Shown: piece by piece, positions 8,727 through 20,156 of the stretch
Numbering within the stretch: position 1 is the stretch's first letter
Layout of the letters: the number at the start of each line of letters is the position of its first letter
NCBI RefSeq assembly: GCF_013415305.1
Contig: NZ_JACBXU010000001.1
Span: forward strand, 310,001 to 374,000
Direction: 5' to 3'
DNA from: Pantoea sp. WMus005
GTDB lineage: Bacteria > Pseudomonadota > Gammaproteobacteria > Enterobacterales > Enterobacteriaceae
Length of the DNA stretch: 64,000 nucleotides
Notes under the pieces: model-generated
Seen by the model: the letters and a program-made list of their open reading frames with translations, nothing else
What the model was told of the DNA's origin: nothing
Database searches by the model: none
Made by a program: the position numbers and the translations under genes

Positions 8727-9500
8727 ATGGCTGACAATAAATTAAGCGTCACCGAATTGCATAAACGTTACGGTGAACATGAAGTGCTGAAAGGGGTCTC
8801 GTTAACTGCTAAAGCGGGCGATGTGATCAGTATCATTGGGTCGTCCGGTTCAGGGAAAAGTACCTTTTTACGCTGCATCAACTTCCTCGAAAAACCAAGC
8901 GAGGGCAGCATCGTGGTCAATAACCAGCAGATTACGCTGGTTCGCGACAAGGATGGTCAGCTCAAAGTGGCTGACAAAGAGCAGCTCCGCGCATTGCGTA
9001 CCAGCCTCACCATGGTGTTCCAGCACTTCAATCTCTGGAGCCACATGACGGTGCTGGAAAACGTGATGGAAGCGCCGATTCAGGTGCTGGGCCTGAGCAA
9101 AGCGGAAGCGCGTGAGCGCGCAATTCGCTATCTCGATAAAGTGGGCATTGATGCACGGGCGCAGGCGAAGTACCCGGTACACCTCTCTGGTGGACAGCAG
9201 CAGCGTGTGTCGATCGCACGCGCGCTGGCGATGGAGCCGGAAGTGTTGCTGTTTGATGAACCGACGTCGGCGCTGGATCCGGAACTGGTAGGCGAAGTGC
9301 TGCGCATCATGCAGAAACTGGCGGAAGAGGGCAAAACCATGGTGGTGGTTACCCACGAGATGGAGTTTGCCCGTCACGTCTCCAGTCATGTGATTTTCCT
9401 GCATCAGGGCAAAATTGAAGAGCAGGGGCCACCTGCGGACGTGTTCGGCAGCCCGAAAAGTCCACGCTTACAGCAGTTCCTCAAGGGATCGCTTAAGTAG
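8727..9500 (+). CDS. hisP: Histidine/lysine/arginine/ornithine ABC transporter ATPase HisP
   Basis: HisP is the cytoplasmic ATPase (two copies) that powers the HisJ-QM importer. The 257-aa protein has all ABC elements in order: Walker [10 protein letters not shown], the Q-loop around MVFQHFNLW, the signature [10 protein letters not shown], Walker [13 protein letters not shown], and the switch histidine in VVTHEME. The ATG at 8727 is chosen over an in-frame TTG at 8715 because it gives the family N-terminus (MADNKLSV...) and the E. coli length (257 aa). It is the last gene of the hisJQMP unit. Confidence 0.97.
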   Translation: MADNKLSVTELHKRYGEHEVLKGVSLTAKAGDVISIIGSSGSGKSTFLRCINFLEKPSEGSIVVNNQQITLVRDKDGQLKVADKEQLRALRTSLTMVFQHFNLWSHMTVLENVMEAPIQVLGLSKAEARERAIRYLDKVGIDARAQAKYPVHLSGGQQQRVSIARALAMEPEVLLFDEPTSALDPELVGEVLRIMQKLAEEGKTMVVVTHEMEFARHVSSHVIFLHQGKIEEQGPPADVFGSPKSPRLQQFLKGSLK

Positions 9501-9501
9501 T

Positions 9502-9535
9502 CCTGCGCCCGCGTCTGGAAGGCGCGGGCTTCAGG
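9502..9535. terminator. Hairpin between convergent hisP and yfcH
   Basis: GCCCGCG and CGCGGGC (7 bp) with outer CCTG/CAGG pairing. It fills the 35 nt between the two stop codons. There is no clear U-run on either strand, so it may work as a weak bidirectional terminator or as an mRNA end protector. Confidence 0.5.
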
Positions 9536-10435
9536 TTAATGCTTCACCACATCCTGCAACGCCTCCTGCAGATCGTACCAGCGGAAGGCAAACCCTGACG
9601 CTTCCAGCTGCTTTGGCAGCACATGCTGTCCTCCCAGCACCAGTACCGATGATTCGCCCATCATCAGCTTAATAGCGCTGGCAGGCGTGCGCATAAAGGC
9701 CGGACGATGCATGACCCGGCCCAGCGTGGCGGCAAACTGCTCATTACGCACCGCGTAAGGTGCAACCATATTGAACGGCCCCCGCAGATTGTCGTGATCC
9801 AGCAGCCAGATAATGGCGTTAAGCATGTCATCAATGTGGATCCACGGCATGTACTGTTTGCCACTGCCGATCGGCCCGCCGATGCCGAGCTTAAAGGGCA
9901 GCTTCATTTTGCTGAGCGCGCCACCCTCGGGTGCCAGCACCACGCCGGTACGCAGCAGACAGACGCGGGTGCGTTCGCTTTCAGCGGTGAGCGCCAGCTG
10001 CTCCCAGCGGGCGCAGAGCTGATGCGTAAACTCATCCTGCCCCTGATCCTCTTCGGTCAGCACCAGATCGCCGGTATTGCCATAAAAGCCGGTTGCTGAA
10101 CCTGAGATGAATACGGAGGGTGGCGTGGCGCTGGCGTTGATCAGTGAGGCGATCTGCTCCGTTATCTGCCAGCGACTTTCGCACAACTGCTGCTTATGCG
10201 GCTCTGTCCAGCGTTTGTCGGCGATAGGTTCACCCGCCAGATTAATCACCGCATCGACGTTATTCAGATTCGACTGTTGCGTCAGTCCTGACCATAGCGA
10301 GACGTTATCGCCCAGTTTTTCACGTGCGCTGACCACATCGCGCGTTACCACACTGAGCTGATGGCCCAGCTGTTGCAGGCGAGGAATCAGGTGACGGCCA
10401 ATCAGTCCTGTGCCACCGGTAATAAGAATGTGCAT
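9536..10435 (-). CDS. yfcH: Epimerase YfcH (atypical SDR family, TIGR01777 type)
   Basis: The 299-aa protein is an atypical short-chain dehydrogenase/reductase of the YfcH/SDR39U1 group. The N-terminal Rossmann motif [12 protein letters not shown] (residues 4-15) binds NAD(P). The family motifs [15 protein letters not shown] and [10 protein letters not shown] are present, as is a C-terminal domain ending near GFAFRWYDL. The substrate is not known for the family; links to division and light or Fe-S processes exist only for distant relatives. Length is close to E. coli YfcH (297 aa). It is transcribed away from yfcF and converges on hisP, as in E. coli. Confidence 0.93.
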   Translation of the reverse strand: MHILITGGTGLIGRHLIPRLQQLGHQLSVVTRDVVSAREKLGDNVSLWSGLTQQSNLNNVDAVINLAGEPIADKRWTEPHKQQLCESRWQITEQIASLINASATPPSVFISGSATGFYGNTGDLVLTEEDQGQDEFTHQLCARWEQLALTAESERTRVCLLRTGVVLAPEGGALSKMKLPFKLGIGGPIGSGKQYMPWIHIDDMLNAIIWLLDHDNLRGPFNMVAPYAVRNEQFAATLGRVMHRPAFMRTPASAIKLMMGESSVLVLGGQHVLPKQLEASGFAFRWYDLQEALQDVVKH

Positions 10436-10614
10436 GTTGCAGCTCCCTTGATGTTTTTGTTATTTGCACCTTTCAGCATAGAAGAGTGGAGCCACTCTAG
10501 AGTGAGTCGCGTCGCGCTTTCTTCTTCCGGAAGCAGAGATCGGATCAGCTCAGCGTTGCCTTCGCAAAAAAAAATCGGTAAACATGATGCAATCCTGACA
10601 GCCAATTGAGGTAA

Positions 10615-11259
<645 letters not shown>

Positions 11260-11367
11260 CAGCCAGGGCTTGCTCAGGCTGGCGGAAGTGATTACCTTAC
11301 GCCACATAAAAATAAAGACGTGGCAAACTGCGTACACAACTGTACGCCAAACAGGAAAGGGTTACGG

Positions 11368-11892
11368 ATGGTGGATCAAACTGCGGGTGACGGCATCGAG
11401 TGGGTCGATATCGTAAACGAAGAGAATGAAGTCGTTGCTCAGGCGACCCGCGCGCAGATGCGTGCTCAGTGCCTGCGTCACCGCGCCACCTATATCGTGG
11501 TTCATGACGGTATGGGTAAGATTCTGGTACAGCGTCGCACCGAGATAAAAGATTTTATGCCGGGCAAACTGGACGCAACCGCAGGCGGCGTGGTGCAGAG
11601 CGGTGAAGATATGCTGGAATCTGCGCGACGTGAAGCGGAAGAGGAGTTAGGGATTGCCGCCGTGCCGTTTGCTGAGCATGGCAAATTCTACTTCGAAGAT
11701 CAGCATTGCCGTGTCTGGGGCGGTCTGTTCAGTTGTGTGTCACACGGCCCATTCGCCATGCAGGAATCGGAAGTCGATGAGATTATCTGGATGACGCCCG
11801 ATGAGATCACCGCACGCTGTGATGAGTTCACCGACGATTCGCTGAAAGCACTCTCCCTGTGGATGAGCCGCAACGGCGATAACCGGGCCTGA
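11368..11892 (+). CDS. yfcD: Nudix hydrolase YfcD
   Basis: The 174-aa protein is a Nudix hydrolase; the Nudix box runs from [13 protein letters not shown] to [10 protein letters not shown], with the metal-binding REAEEE helix intact. Members cleave nucleoside diphosphates linked to another group; the YfcD substrate is not established. The N-terminal [18 protein letters not shown] segment resembles isopentenyl-diphosphate isomerase-like Nudix proteins. The ATG at 11368, with AGGAAAGG just upstream, is preferred to a more distal ATG at 11320 because it restores the E. coli-like N-terminus and length. It converges on pta across a strong bidirectional terminator. Confidence 0.93.
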   Translation: MVDQTAGDGIEWVDIVNEENEVVAQATRAQMRAQCLRHRATYIVVHDGMGKILVQRRTEIKDFMPGKLDATAGGVVQSGEDMLESARREAEEELGIAAVPFAEHGKFYFEDQHCRVWGGLFSCVSHGPFAMQESEVDEIIWMTPDEITARCDEFTDDSLKALSLWMSRNGDNRA

Positions 11893-11953
11893 TAACAGAA
11901 GCTCTGACGCGTGTCAGCGACCCGCGTTTACGCGTACAGCGTTTTTACCGGCG

Positions 11954-11986
11954 AAAAAAAGGCATGCTCTGGGGCATGCCTTTTTT
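11954..11986. terminator. Bidirectional terminator between yfcD and pta
   Basis: AAAAAAA-GGCATGC, 6-nt loop, GCATGCC-TTTTTT: a 7-bp stem with an A-run on one side and a T-run on the other, so it serves both converging genes. Confidence 0.9.
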
Positions 11987-12001
11987 GTTCCTGACAGACG
12001 C

Positions 12002-14146
12002 TTAGCCTTCAGCCTGCTGAGACTGAATAGCCGTCAGGGCGATGGTATAGACGATGTCGTCAACCAGCGCACCGCGCGACAGATCGTTGACCGGCTTACG
12101 CATACCCTGCAGCATCGGTCCGATTGAGATCAGATCGGCTGAACGCTGTACCGCTTTATACGTGGTGTTACCGGTGTTGAGATCCGGGAAGATAAACACG
12201 GTAGCGCGACCTGCAACCTGTGAATCAGGCGCTTTCGATTTCGCCACATCTTCCATGATCGCGGCGTCATACTGCAGCGGACCATCAATGACCAGATCAG
12301 GACGTTTCTCCTGCGCAATGCGCGTTGCTTCACGCACTTTCTCAACATCGCTACCTGCACCTGATGTACCGGTAGAGTAGGAGATCATCGCCACACGCGG
12401 ATCGATACCGAAGGCGCTGGCAGAATCAGCTGACTGGATAGCGATCTCAGCCAGCTGTTCAGCGGTCGGATCCGGGTTAATCGCGCAGTCACCGTAAACC
12501 AGTACCTGCTCCGGCAGCAGCATAAAGAACACGGATGAAACCAGTGAGCTGTTCGGCGCGGTTTTGATCAACTGCAGTGGCGGACGAATGGTGTTGGCGG
12601 TGGTGTGGACCGCTCCTGAAACCAGACCATCCACTTCGCCGCTCTCCAGCATCATGGTGCCAAGCACCACGTTATCTTCCAGCTGCTCCTGCGCGACCAC
12701 TTCGGTCATGCCTTTGCTCTTACGCAGCTCAACAAGACGTGGCACGTAGTTTTCACGCACCTGTTCCGGGTCAACAATCTCGACGCCTTTGCCCAGTACG
12801 ACACCCTGAGCCGCAGCGACACGCTGGATCTCATCCGGATTGCCTAACAGTACGCAGGTGGCGATACCGCGCTCAGCACAGATAGAGGCCGCTTTGACCG
12901 TACGCGGCTCATCACCTTCTGGCAGTACGACGCGTTTACCCGCTTTACGCGCCAGTTCAGTCAGCTGATAACGGAAGGCTGGTGGCGACAGGCGACGGCT
13001 GCGCTCTGAGGTGGCGGTCAGTGACTCAATCCAGTCAGCATTGATGTAGCTGGCCACATATTCCTGCACTTTCTCAATGCGCTGTGTATCGTCAGCAGGG
13101 ACTTCAAGGTTAAAGCTCTGCAGGCTCAGGGAGGTCTGCCACGTATTGGTTTTCACCATAAACACCGGCAGGCCGGTCTGGAAGGCGCGGTCGCAGAGAC
13201 GGGCGATGCGATCGTCAATCTCGTAGTTACCGGTCAGCAGGATTGCACCAATCTCAATGCCGTTCATCGCGGCCAGACAAGCGGCGACCAGCACATCAGG
13301 GCGGTCTGCGGACGTCACCAGCAGTGAGCCTGGACGGAAATGCTCCAGCATGTGCGGGATACTACGTGCGCAGAAAGTGACGGATTTAACCCGGCGGGTC
13401 TGAATCTCACCTTCGTTGATGATACGGGCATCCAGGTGACGGCACATATCGATCGCGCGGGTGGCGATCAGATCAAAGCTCCACGGAACGCAGCCCAGCA
13501 CCGGCAGCGGACTGTCTGAGAACAGCTGTTTAGGATCGATATTGGCGATGCTGGCTTTTGACGAGTCATCAAAGATCTCTGACAGGTCAGGGCGGGTACG
13601 CCCCTGATCATCGACCGGCGCGTTGAGTTTATTGATAATCACGCCCGTGATATTTTTGTTTTTCTGACCACCGAAGCTGCTCTGAGTCAGTTCAATGCGC
13701 TCTTTCAGTTGTGCCGGAGAGTCATTGCCCAGCGCCATCACGAAGACGATTTCCGCATTCAGGGTTTTGGCGATTTCATAGTTCAGCGCGTTGGCGAACT
13801 GATGCTTACGGGTCGGGACAAGCCCTTCAACCAGCACCACTTCCGCATCCTGCGTGTTGGCATGGTAGCGGGAGATGATCTCTTCCATCAGCACATCCTG
13901 CTGGTTCGATCCCAGCAGTGATTCCACACGTGACATCTGCAGCGGTTCAGCGGCAGGAATCGAGGAGTTCTTACGGATAATAGTGGTGGTTTGATCCGGC
14001 GTATCGCCGCCGCTACGCGGCTGAGCAATCGGCTTAAAGACGCTGAGACGAACGCCTTTGCGCTCCATGGCGCGGATTACGCCGAGGCTGACACTGGTCA
14101 GGCCGACGCTGGTGCCGGTCGGAATGAGCATAATTGTACGTGACAC
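12002..14146 (-). CDS. pta: Phosphate acetyltransferase
   Basis: Pta interconverts acetyl-CoA plus phosphate and acetyl phosphate plus CoA. With AckA it makes ATP from acetyl-CoA during overflow, or assimilates acetate at high concentration; acetyl phosphate also acetylates proteins and can phosphorylate response regulators such as RcsB, encoded about 40 kb away here. The 714-aa protein is the long enterobacterial form: an N-terminal P-loop-like domain ([17 protein letters not shown]), a central DRTGG domain (about 220-340) and the catalytic PTA domain (about 385-710, with [11 protein letters not shown] and [16 protein letters not shown]). Length equals E. coli Pta. It follows ackA after 71 nt on the same strand. 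Confidence 0.98.
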   Translation of the reverse strand: MSRTIMLIPTGTSVGLTSVSLGVIRAMERKGVRLSVFKPIAQPRSGGDTPDQTTTIIRKNSSIPAAEPLQMSRVESLLGSNQQDVLMEEIISRYHANTQDAEVVLVEGLVPTRKHQFANALNYEIAKTLNAEIVFVMALGNDSPAQLKERIELTQSSFGGQKNKNITGVIINKLNAPVDDQGRTRPDLSEIFDDSSKASIANIDPKQLFSDSPLPVLGCVPWSFDLIATRAIDMCRHLDARIINEGEIQTRRVKSVTFCARSIPHMLEHFRPGSLLVTSADRPDVLVAACLAAMNGIEIGAILLTGNYEIDDRIARLCDRAFQTGLPVFMVKTNTWQTSLSLQSFNLEVPADDTQRIEKVQEYVASYINADWIESLTATSERSRRLSPPAFRYQLTELARKAGKRVVLPEGDEPRTVKAASICAERGIATCVLLGNPDEIQRVAAAQGVVLGKGVEIVDPEQVRENYVPRLVELRKSKGMTEVVAQEQLEDNVVLGTMMLESGEVDGLVSGAVHTTANTIRPPLQLIKTAPNSSLVSSVFFMLLPEQVLVYGDCAINPDPTAEQLAEIAIQSADSASAFGIDPRVAMISYSTGTSGAGSDVEKVREATRIAQEKRPDLVIDGPLQYDAAIMEDVAKSKAPDSQVAGRATVFIFPDLNTGNTTYKAVQRSADLISIGPMLQGMRKPVNDLSRGALVDDIVYTIALTAIQSQQAEG

Positions 14147-14184
14147 GTTTGAACCTCTCAGTAATGGCAGGGTGTCAAAAACAA

Positions 14185-14208
14185 CTCCGCCAGCCTGAGC
14201 TGACGGAG
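14185..14208 (-). other. Hairpin in the ackA-pta gap
   Basis: CTCCG-C-CAGC pairs with GCTG-A-CGGAG (9 pairs, one C-A mismatch, 4-nt loop). No U-run follows. It may adjust the ratio of ackA to pta message. Confidence 0.4.
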
Positions 14209-14217
14209 AGAAGTGTT

Positions 14218-15420
14218 TTACGCAGTCAGACGCGCGGCGTCCTGGGCGATGACCAGTTCTTCGTTGGTCGGAATCACCAGCGCCGGGCGGGTGCCTTCTT
14301 TATTGATGTAACCAGACTTGCCGAAACGGGCTGCCAGGTTGCGATCGTGGTCAACGTCAAAGCCCAGTAGCGCCAGTTTTTTTAGTGAGAGTTCACGCAC
14401 CATCGCGGCGTTTTCGCCGATACCGCCAGTAAACACTACAGCGTCAAGACGGCCATCCATCAGCGCGGTGTAGCTGCCGATATATTTTGCCAGACGATGA
14501 CAGAAGACATCCATTGCACGCTTCGCATCTTCTTTGGTGGTGTAGTTATCTTCAACGTAGCGGCAGTCGCTTGTGACTTCGGTCAGACCTAACAGGCCAG
14601 ACTCCTTGGTCAGCAGTTTATTGATGGCGTCAACGCTCATACCCAGCGTATCGTGCAGGAAGAAGATTATAGCCGGGTCGATGTCGCCACTGCGCGTACC
14701 CATCACCAGGCCTTCCAGCGGAGTCAGACCCATTGAGGTGTCCACACACTCGCCGTTGCGAATAGCAGAGACCGAACCGCCATTGCCGAGGTGGCAGGTG
14801 ATGATGTTCAGTGACGCCAGTGGCTTGTTAAGCATTTTGGCCGCTTCGTGAGTCACGTAGAAGTGGCTGGTACCATGCGCGCCATAGCGACGAACGCCAT
14901 GTTCTTTGTACAATTTGTACGGCAGTGCATAGAGATAAGACTCTTCCGGCATTGTCTGATGGAAAGCGGTGTCAAATACCGCCACATTCTTGTCTGACAG
15001 GTGAGGGAAATTTTTCATCGCTTCATCAATGCCGATCAGGTGAGCCGGATTGTGCAGCGGTGCGAAAGAGGAGGCGTCTTTAATGCCCTGGACGATTTCT
15101 TCAGTGATGATGACTGACTGAGTCAGCTTCTCGCCGCCGTGAACGATACGATGGCCGATTGCAGCAATTTGTGCCGAAAGCTCAGGTTTTTGTGCCAGAA
15201 TGGATTTAACGATAAAGTTCAGCGCTTCGCTGTGCGCGGCGCCAGCACCCAGAGGCGCTTCCTGTTTTTCGCCTTCCAGCTTCCATTTGATGCGGGCTTC
15301 AGGCAGATGGAAACATTCCGCCAGGCCTGACAGAAACTCTTCACCGCTGGCAGGGTTGAGAATGGCAAACTTAAGGGAAGAGCTGCCACAGTTCAGAACC
15401 AGAACTAACTTACTCGACAT
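14218..15420 (-). CDS. ackA: Acetate kinase
   Basis: AckA transfers phosphate between acetyl phosphate and ADP, the ATP-forming step of acetate fermentation. The 400-aa cytoplasmic enzyme has the ASKHA-family start [12 protein letters not shown] (Asn10 and the phosphate loop) and the signatures [24 protein letters not shown] and [10 protein letters not shown]. Length equals E. coli AckA (400 aa). It is the first gene of ackA-pta; its promoter must lie in the 337-bp gap shared with yfbV. In E. coli this operon responds to ArcA and FNR, but I did not find a convincing FNR palindrome here. Confidence 0.98.
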   Translation of the reverse strand: MSSKLVLVLNCGSSSLKFAILNPASGEEFLSGLAECFHLPEARIKWKLEGEKQEAPLGAGAAHSEALNFIVKSILAQKPELSAQIAAIGHRIVHGGEKLTQSVIITEEIVQGIKDASSFAPLHNPAHLIGIDEAMKNFPHLSDKNVAVFDTAFHQTMPEESYLYALPYKLYKEHGVRRYGAHGTSHFYVTHEAAKMLNKPLASLNIITCHLGNGGSVSAIRNGECVDTSMGLTPLEGLVMGTRSGDIDPAIIFFLHDTLGMSVDAINKLLTKESGLLGLTEVTSDCRYVEDNYTTKEDAKRAMDVFCHRLAKYIGSYTALMDGRLDAVVFTGGIGENAAMVRELSLKKLALLGFDVDHDRNLAARFGKSGYINKEGTRPALVIPTNEELVIAQDAARLTA

Positions 15421-15757
15421 GGAAGTACCTATTTTTTGAGAGTGGCTAAATAAAAGGCAATCAGACTATCAGCGTAGCCCATGAAAGCTGGTAGATTAAT
15501 GACAAACATCATGCGGTAGACAGATATCTGCGATTCCGCAAAAAATTTCGGCAATCTTACGCGAAAATTTGAAGATTGCCTTGTCGAAACCTGGCTCAGG
15601 GCTCTTCCCAAAGGCGCATTCCGCTTCCGGAGAAGTGTTAAAACGGCGTCAGAATAGCTGGAGTCATCTTTAAAGACAAAAATAATTGAAGGTTGTTACG
15701 TAAAGTTGTGTCTTTATAACTATTTTTTAATCTTTGCAGTATTAGTTGAGGTGAGCC
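15421..15757. other. ackA-yfbV divergent intergenic region
   Basis: 337 bp holding the ackA promoter (leftward) and yfbV promoter (rightward). It is AT-rich close to yfbV, with TTTATAACTATTTTTTAATC. A 60-codon leftward ORF (15429-15611) ends 8 nt before ackA but has no ribosome site or family resemblance and is not called. Confidence 0.6.
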
Positions 15758-16210
15758 ATGGCGAATGAATCTGGCAGTACCAATTGGTTTCAGATGTTTC
15801 AGCGCGGCCAGCACTATATGAAGACCTGGCCTGCTGATAAGCGCCTGGCCCCCGTGTTCCCGGAAAACCGGATTTCATCGGCAACGCGTTTTGCCATTCG
15901 TTTTATGCCACCTCTGGCGATCTTTACGCTGACCTGGCAAATCGCGATGGACGGTCAGTTAGGCCCGGCTGTGGCGACGGCGCTGTTTGCCTGTAGCCTG
16001 CCGATGCAGGGACTGTGGTGGCTGGGCAAGCGTTCAGTGACGCCACTGCCCCCAACGCTACTTAGCTGGTTTCATGAAGTGCGGACCCGGCTGGAAGAGG
16101 CGGGGCAGGCGATAGCACCGGTAGAAGGTAAGCCGACCTATCAGACGCTGGCCGATCTGTTAAAGCGGGCCTTTAAACAACTCGATCGTACCTTCCTGGA
16201 CGATCTCTGA
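15758..16210 (+). CDS. yfbV: UPF0208 membrane protein YfbV
   Basis: The 150-aa inner-membrane protein belongs to the UPF0208/YfbV family. In E. coli YfbV helps insulate the Ter macrodomain from its flanks. Two membrane segments are visible (about residues 48-66 and 70-90: [15 protein letters not shown], then [20 protein letters not shown]). The soluble C-terminus ends LDRTFLDDL as in E. coli (151 aa). The ATG follows a strong GAGGTGAG site. It is divergent from ackA, the conserved arrangement. Confidence 0.93.
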   Translation: MANESGSTNWFQMFQRGQHYMKTWPADKRLAPVFPENRISSATRFAIRFMPPLAIFTLTWQIAMDGQLGPAVATALFACSLPMQGLWWLGKRSVTPLPPTLLSWFHEVRTRLEEAGQAIAPVEGKPTYQTLADLLKRAFKQLDRTFLDDL

Positions 16211-16355
16211 TCCATCTCAGGTTAGCGGTAAAATAATTACCGCTAACCTGCGGCCAAATCAAAGAAAGGCGATACGGCGATTTCCGTGTCGGTGACGCTG
16301 TGCAATCATTTCTCCCTTGTCGACTGACTGAGCGGTCTATGACCGGGAGTAAATG

Positions 16356-16850
16356 ATGGAAATGACCCATGCACAGCGTTTGATTCTTACCAACCAATAT
16401 AAAATCATGGCCATGCTTGAGCCTGAAAATGCTGAACGCTTTCGCCGTTACCAGACCATCATCGAACGCGGCTATGCGCTGCAGATGCATGAGCTGGACA
16501 AAGAGTTTGGCGAACTCAGCGAAGCTGTCTGTCGGACGGTGATCGAGTTTATGGAGATGCATCACGCTCTCCACGTCTCCTGGTCAAATCTGAAAGCTCA
16601 GAGTCCGCTGGAAGAGCGCCGTCTCGCCTTTCTGGGCTTTGATGCGGCAACGGAAGCTCGCCTGTTGGGTTACGTCCGCTTTATGGTCAATACAGAAGGG
16701 CGTTATACCCACTTCGATTCCGGCACTCATGGTTTTAATGCGCAGACCCCGATGTGGGAAAAGTATCAACGCATGTTAGCTTTATGGCAGACTTGTCCGC
16801 GCCAGTACCATTTAAGTGCAAACGAAATTGCGCAAGTGATCAATGCCTGA
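16356..16850 (+). CDS. yfbU: UPF0304 protein YfbU
   Basis: The 164-aa protein matches the YfbU family (UPF0304): [18 protein letters not shown] at the start and [14 protein letters not shown] at the end. The family is small, cytoplasmic and helical; a role in toxin-like or stress-related cell death has been suggested, but no biochemical activity is secure. Two ATG codons are adjacent (16353 and 16356); the second gives the family start MEMT and a better distance from GGGAG. Its last 5 codons are followed within 14 nt by the yfbT start, so the two genes are probably cotranscribed. Confidence 0.93.
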   Translation: MEMTHAQRLILTNQYKIMAMLEPENAERFRRYQTIIERGYALQMHELDKEFGELSEAVCRTVIEFMEMHHALHVSWSNLKAQSPLEERRLAFLGFDAATEARLLGYVRFMVNTEGRYTHFDSGTHGFNAQTPMWEKYQRMLALWQTCPRQYHLSANEIAQVINA

Positions 16851-16863
16851 TGAGGAGGAGCGC

Positions 16864-17523
16864 GTGACCTACAGAGGTTTTCTATTTGATTTAGACGGCA
16901 CGCTGGTGGATTCACTGCCAGCGGTTGAACGAGCCTGGAGCCAGTGGGGTGCGCGTCATGGCATCGCCGCTGATGAGATCCTGGATTTCATTCATGGCAA
17001 ACAGGCGATTACCTCTTTGCGTCATTTTATGGCAGGCCAGTCGGAAGAGGCTATCCAGGCGGAGTTTGTCGCGCTGGAACAGGCTGAAGCGGCGGACACC
17101 GACGGTGTGCAGGCGCTGCCCGGTGCGAACGCGTTGCTGAACCGGCTGAACGAACTGAATATTCCCTGGGCAATTGTCACCTCAGGCTCGGTGCCGGTCG
17201 CTCATGCCCGTCATAAAGCCGCAGGGTTACCAAAGCCTGCTGTGTTCATTACGGCTGAGCAGGTGGCGAAGGGTAAACCTGAGCCTGATCCCTATCTGCT
17301 GGGTGCGGAGAAGCTGGGGTTAGCGGCGACATCGTGCGTAGTAGCAGAAGATGCTCCCGCCGGAATTTTATCTGGCCTGAACGCGGGCTGTACGGTTATT
17401 GCAATCAATCCTCCGGCGGAGACACCCCGACTGCATGACGTGGCGCTTAAGCTCGAATCACTGGCGTCGCTGGTGGTTACCCGCCAATCTGACGGCACTT
17501 TTACCTTTAGCCAGCAGGGTTAA
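16864..17523 (+). CDS. yfbT: Sugar phosphatase YfbT (HAD superfamily)
   Basis: The protein is a haloacid-dehalogenase-type phosphatase related to E. coli YfbT (HxpA), which acts on sugar phosphates. Motif I is FDLDGTLVDS near the start (nucleophile and acid/base Asp), motif II is IVTSGS, and motifs III/IV are GKPEPDPY and VVAEDAPAGI. I place the start at GTG 16864, directly after an exceptionally strong AGGAGGAG; this gives 219 aa and the family N-terminus. An in-frame ATG at 16843 inside yfbU would add 7 residues, but the ribosome site would then lie inside the coding region. A yfbS gene, which E. coli has next, is absent. Confidence 0.93.
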   Translation: MTYRGFLFDLDGTLVDSLPAVERAWSQWGARHGIAADEILDFIHGKQAITSLRHFMAGQSEEAIQAEFVALEQAEAADTDGVQALPGANALLNRLNELNIPWAIVTSGSVPVAHARHKAAGLPKPAVFITAEQVAKGKPEPDPYLLGAEKLGLAATSCVVAEDAPAGILSGLNAGCTVIAINPPAETPRLHDVALKLESLASLVVTRQSDGTFTFSQQG

Positions 17524-17529
17524 GGGTCG

Positions 17530-17552
17530 GCCCGGCGGCCAGACCGCCGGGC
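17530..17552. terminator. Hairpin between convergent yfbT and yfbR
   Basis: GCCCGGCGG and CCGCCGGGC form a perfect 9-bp GC stem with a CCAGA loop, filling the 29 nt between the two stop codons. Confidence 0.65.
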
Positions 17553-18152
17553 TTACAGAGGCGTATCCTGCGAGATTTCATCCAGAGACAGGCTGAAGCT
17601 TGGAATGAACACTTCAACGAAGTAATCCATCTCCGGCGATCGACGCTGCGCTAACGTCTTTTCCAGCCGCGCTTTGGCCAGTAAAAATTCATTATTCCCG
17701 GCAGACAACTCCTCAAGACACTTAACATAGGCACAGAGCGCATCCGCCTGTTTCACAACGGCCTGCTCCTCTTCGCTATGCAGATGTTCATCAATCAGCG
17801 GGCGATAGATTGCCTGAAATTCTTCCGGCAGCATCTCAATCAGCTTCTGCTGGGCAATCTTCTCGATTTTTTTATATTCGTGGGCGATCTGCGCGTTGTA
17901 ATACTTTACGGGCGTGGGTAAGTCGCCGGTAAGCACTTCGCTGGCATCGTGATACAGCGCCAGCATGGCAATGCGATCGGCATTAAGCGACCCGCTGAAC
18001 TTGAGATTTTTGATCACCGACAGGGCGTGCGCCACCATGGCGACCTGCAGACTGTGTTCAGAGACATTTTCGGTGCGCACATTGCGCATCAGCGGCCAGC
18101 GATTGATGAGCTTAAGACGGGAGAGGTGAGCAAAGAAGTGGCTTTGTGTCAT
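17553..18152 (-). CDS. yfbR: 5'-deoxynucleotidase YfbR
   Basis: YfbR removes phosphate from deoxyribonucleoside 5'-monophosphates and so balances dNTP pools. The 199-aa protein (E. coli: 199 aa) keeps the HD-domain metal ligands H33, H68, D69 and D137, with E72 in HDASE as the general-base region. The start ATG at 18152 gives [16 protein letters not shown], the family N-terminus. It lies downstream of alaA on the same strand with a perfect 8-bp hairpin between them. Confidence 0.96.
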   Translation of the reverse strand: MTQSHFFAHLSRLKLINRWPLMRNVRTENVSEHSLQVAMVAHALSVIKNLKFSGSLNADRIAMLALYHDASEVLTGDLPTPVKYYNAQIAHEYKKIEKIAQQKLIEMLPEEFQAIYRPLIDEHLHSEEEQAVVKQADALCAYVKCLEELSAGNNEFLLAKARLEKTLAQRRSPEMDYFVEVFIPSFSLSLDEISQDTPL

Positions 18153-18173
18153 GAGCGTTCCTGTTGGCAGGCA

Positions 18174-18194
18174 GGGGAGAGACAGGCTCTCCCC
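18174..18194 (-). terminator. Hairpin between alaA and yfbR
   Basis: GGGGAGAG and CTCTCCCC form a perfect 8-bp stem with a 5-nt loop, 28 nt after the alaA stop. There is no U-run, so termination is uncertain. Confidence 0.4.
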
Positions 18195-18221
18195 AAATAG
18201 CGTCAGTATACGCGGGCAGGA

Positions 18222-19439
18222 TTACTGACGATAGCCTTGCAGGAATCGACCAAATTTATTAATCGCCATCTCAAGATCGTCGACGCGCGGCAACGTAACG
18301 ATGCGCAGGTGATCGGGCCACGGCCAGTTAAAAGCACTGCCCTGAACCAGCAACACTTTCTCCTGTAACAGAAAATCCAGCACCATCTTCTGATCGTCGA
18401 AGATATTGAATTTTTTGGCATCAATTTTAGGGAACATGTAGAGCGCGCCCTGCGGCTTCACACAGCTGACGCCAGGAATATCGTTGATCAACTCCCAGGC
18501 GCGCTGGCGCTGTTCGTAGAGACGACCGCCAGGCATAATAAATTCGCTGATGCTCTGATAGCCGCCCAGTGCCGTCTGAATCGCATGCTGCGCCGGTACG
18601 TTGGCACACAGACGCATGGAGGCTAGCATTTCAAGCCCTTCAATATAACCTTTCGCGTGTTTCTTCGGCCCGTTCAGTACCATCCAGCCCTGACGGAAAC
18701 CGGCCACGCGATAGGTTTTGGAGAGGCCATTGAACGTCACGGTCAACAGATCGGGTGCCAGAGCCGCGATGCAGTGGTGCTGTGCGTCGTCGTAGAGAAT
18801 CTTGTCATAGATCTCATCGGCGAAAATAATCAGGTTATGCTGACGCGCAATTTCAACCACCTCTAACAGCAACTCTTTGCTGTAAACCGCACCGGTAGGG
18901 TTATTCGGGTTGATAATCACAATGCCACGTGTACGCGGTGTTATCTTGCTGCGGATATCATCCAGATCAGGGAACCAGCCTGCTGACTCGTCACACAGAT
19001 AGTGCACTGCTTTACCACTGGAGAGGGAAACGGCCGCCGTCCATAACGGATAGTCGGGTGCGGGCACCAGCATTTCGTCGCCGCTGTTCAGTAACGCCTG
19101 CATCGCCTGCACGATAAGCTCTGAAACACCATTACCAATGTAGATATCTTCTACCGTGACATCGCGCATATCGCGTGCCTGGTAATGCTGCATGATGGCT
19201 TTACGGGCGGAATAGAGACCCTTGGAGTCGCAATAACCCTGAGAGCTGGGAAGGTTACGAATGACATCAACCAGGATTTCATCCGGTGCTTCGAAACCAA
19301 ACGGCGCCGGGTTGCCGATGTTCAGTTTCAGAACTTTATTACCTTCCTCTTCGAGGCGCTTAGCCTCTTTTAGTACCGGGCCACGGATGTCATAGCAGAC
19401 GTTATCGAGTTTTCCGGATTTATCAATTTTAAAAGTCAT
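18222..19439 (-). CDS. alaA: Alanine-synthesising aminotransferase AlaA
   Basis: AlaA (YfbQ) is the main glutamate-pyruvate aminotransferase making L-alanine. The 405-aa cytoplasmic enzyme has the class I/II aminotransferase fold: the PLP lysine is K241 in FNGLSKTYRVAGFRQGW, with NPNNPTGA and FADEIYDK upstream as expected. The start is set at ATG 19439 (ribosome site AAGGCGG), because the longer frame from 19496 adds 19 residues not seen in E. coli AlaA (405 aa). In E. coli the gene is controlled by Lrp and alanine; the long gap upstream would hold such sites, but I could not define one. Confidence 0.96.
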   Translation of the reverse strand: MTFKIDKSGKLDNVCYDIRGPVLKEAKRLEEEGNKVLKLNIGNPAPFGFEAPDEILVDVIRNLPSSQGYCDSKGLYSARKAIMQHYQARDMRDVTVEDIYIGNGVSELIVQAMQALLNSGDEMLVPAPDYPLWTAAVSLSSGKAVHYLCDESAGWFPDLDDIRSKITPRTRGIVIINPNNPTGAVYSKELLLEVVEIARQHNLIIFADEIYDKILYDDAQHHCIAALAPDLLTVTFNGLSKTYRVAGFRQGWMVLNGPKKHAKGYIEGLEMLASMRLCANVPAQHAIQTALGGYQSISEFIMPGGRLYEQRQRAWELINDIPGVSCVKPQGALYMFPKIDAKKFNIFDDQKMVLDFLLQEKVLLVQGSAFNWPWPDHLRIVTLPRVDDLEMAINKFGRFLQGYRQ

Positions 19440-20047
19440 TGTTACCGCCTTATGGGCAGAATCCTTTTGGCTGCCACAGAAATCGAACCAGCACAATGTA
19501 CTCTCCTCACGGTCACAAAAGAAGGGTGCCGCCCCGTTTTGGCGGGTTTAACAACTTTTTGCACAGTGCGCAGCGTAAAAAATAATGGTTAAAGCCAGGT
19601 CTGGTTAATAAAACTATAAATAGGTGTTAAGGCAGTATTTTAACTTGTCCAAAGCGCGGCTGAGACGACATCTGGCTCTGGCATTATGAAAGCTATCTGG
19701 AAGTTATCGAATTGAAACTTTTCTTTGCACCCGAAATATACCCTTAGAGAAATAGTTAAATGATATTGTATTAATGTTCATTTTTTGGACGATTTTATAA
19801 CGTGCGTAATGATTACGCCTTAACGCTGCTTAAGAGTGCCGCATTTAAGGCCTTGTGATTGCCGGAAAAGTATCAAAAGAACCCCTTTGTCCGGCATACA
19901 AATCGCAGGATAGTGAGCACTACTTAACACTTCCGCACTAAATTTCAGAACATTGAAGGCTTAAAAAGTGATCAATAATATGGCATAAGGGTCCGGAAAT
20001 GCCTTTAACGCAAAATTTACAGCGCTTTTCACAAAATCATTTCCATT

Positions 20048-20074
20048 TTGAAGTCAAAAATGATTAAGTATAAT
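20048..20074 (+). promoter_or_regulatory. Candidate lrhA promoter
   Basis: A perfect TATAAT at 20069-20074 with TTGAAG (20048-20053) 15 bp upstream as a weak -35. It overlaps an imperfect palindrome (CATTTTGA, AG, TCAAAAATG at 20045-20063). A start here would give a leader of about 320 nt, in line with the long leader known for E. coli lrhA. Confidence 0.4.
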
Positions 20075-20131
20075 TTATTATTTAATGCACTAAGCCGCTT
20101 CGTCTTGATAGCCCGCAAAGTGCGATTTTTA

Positions 20132-20156
20132 TCCCGCCCGAGTCTTTCTGGCGGGA
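20132..20156. other. Hairpin in the lrhA leader
   Basis: TCCCGCC and GGCGGGA (7 bp, 11-nt loop), flanked by partly complementary TTA/TAA. There is no U-run on either side. If the candidate promoter at about 20069 is right, this sits near the 5' end of the lrhA leader RNA. Confidence 0.4.

Noticed and set aside
15429..15611. 60-codon ORF just upstream of ackA on the same strand
   Set aside because: No ribosome site and no similarity recalled; it probably overlaps the ackA promoter and leader.
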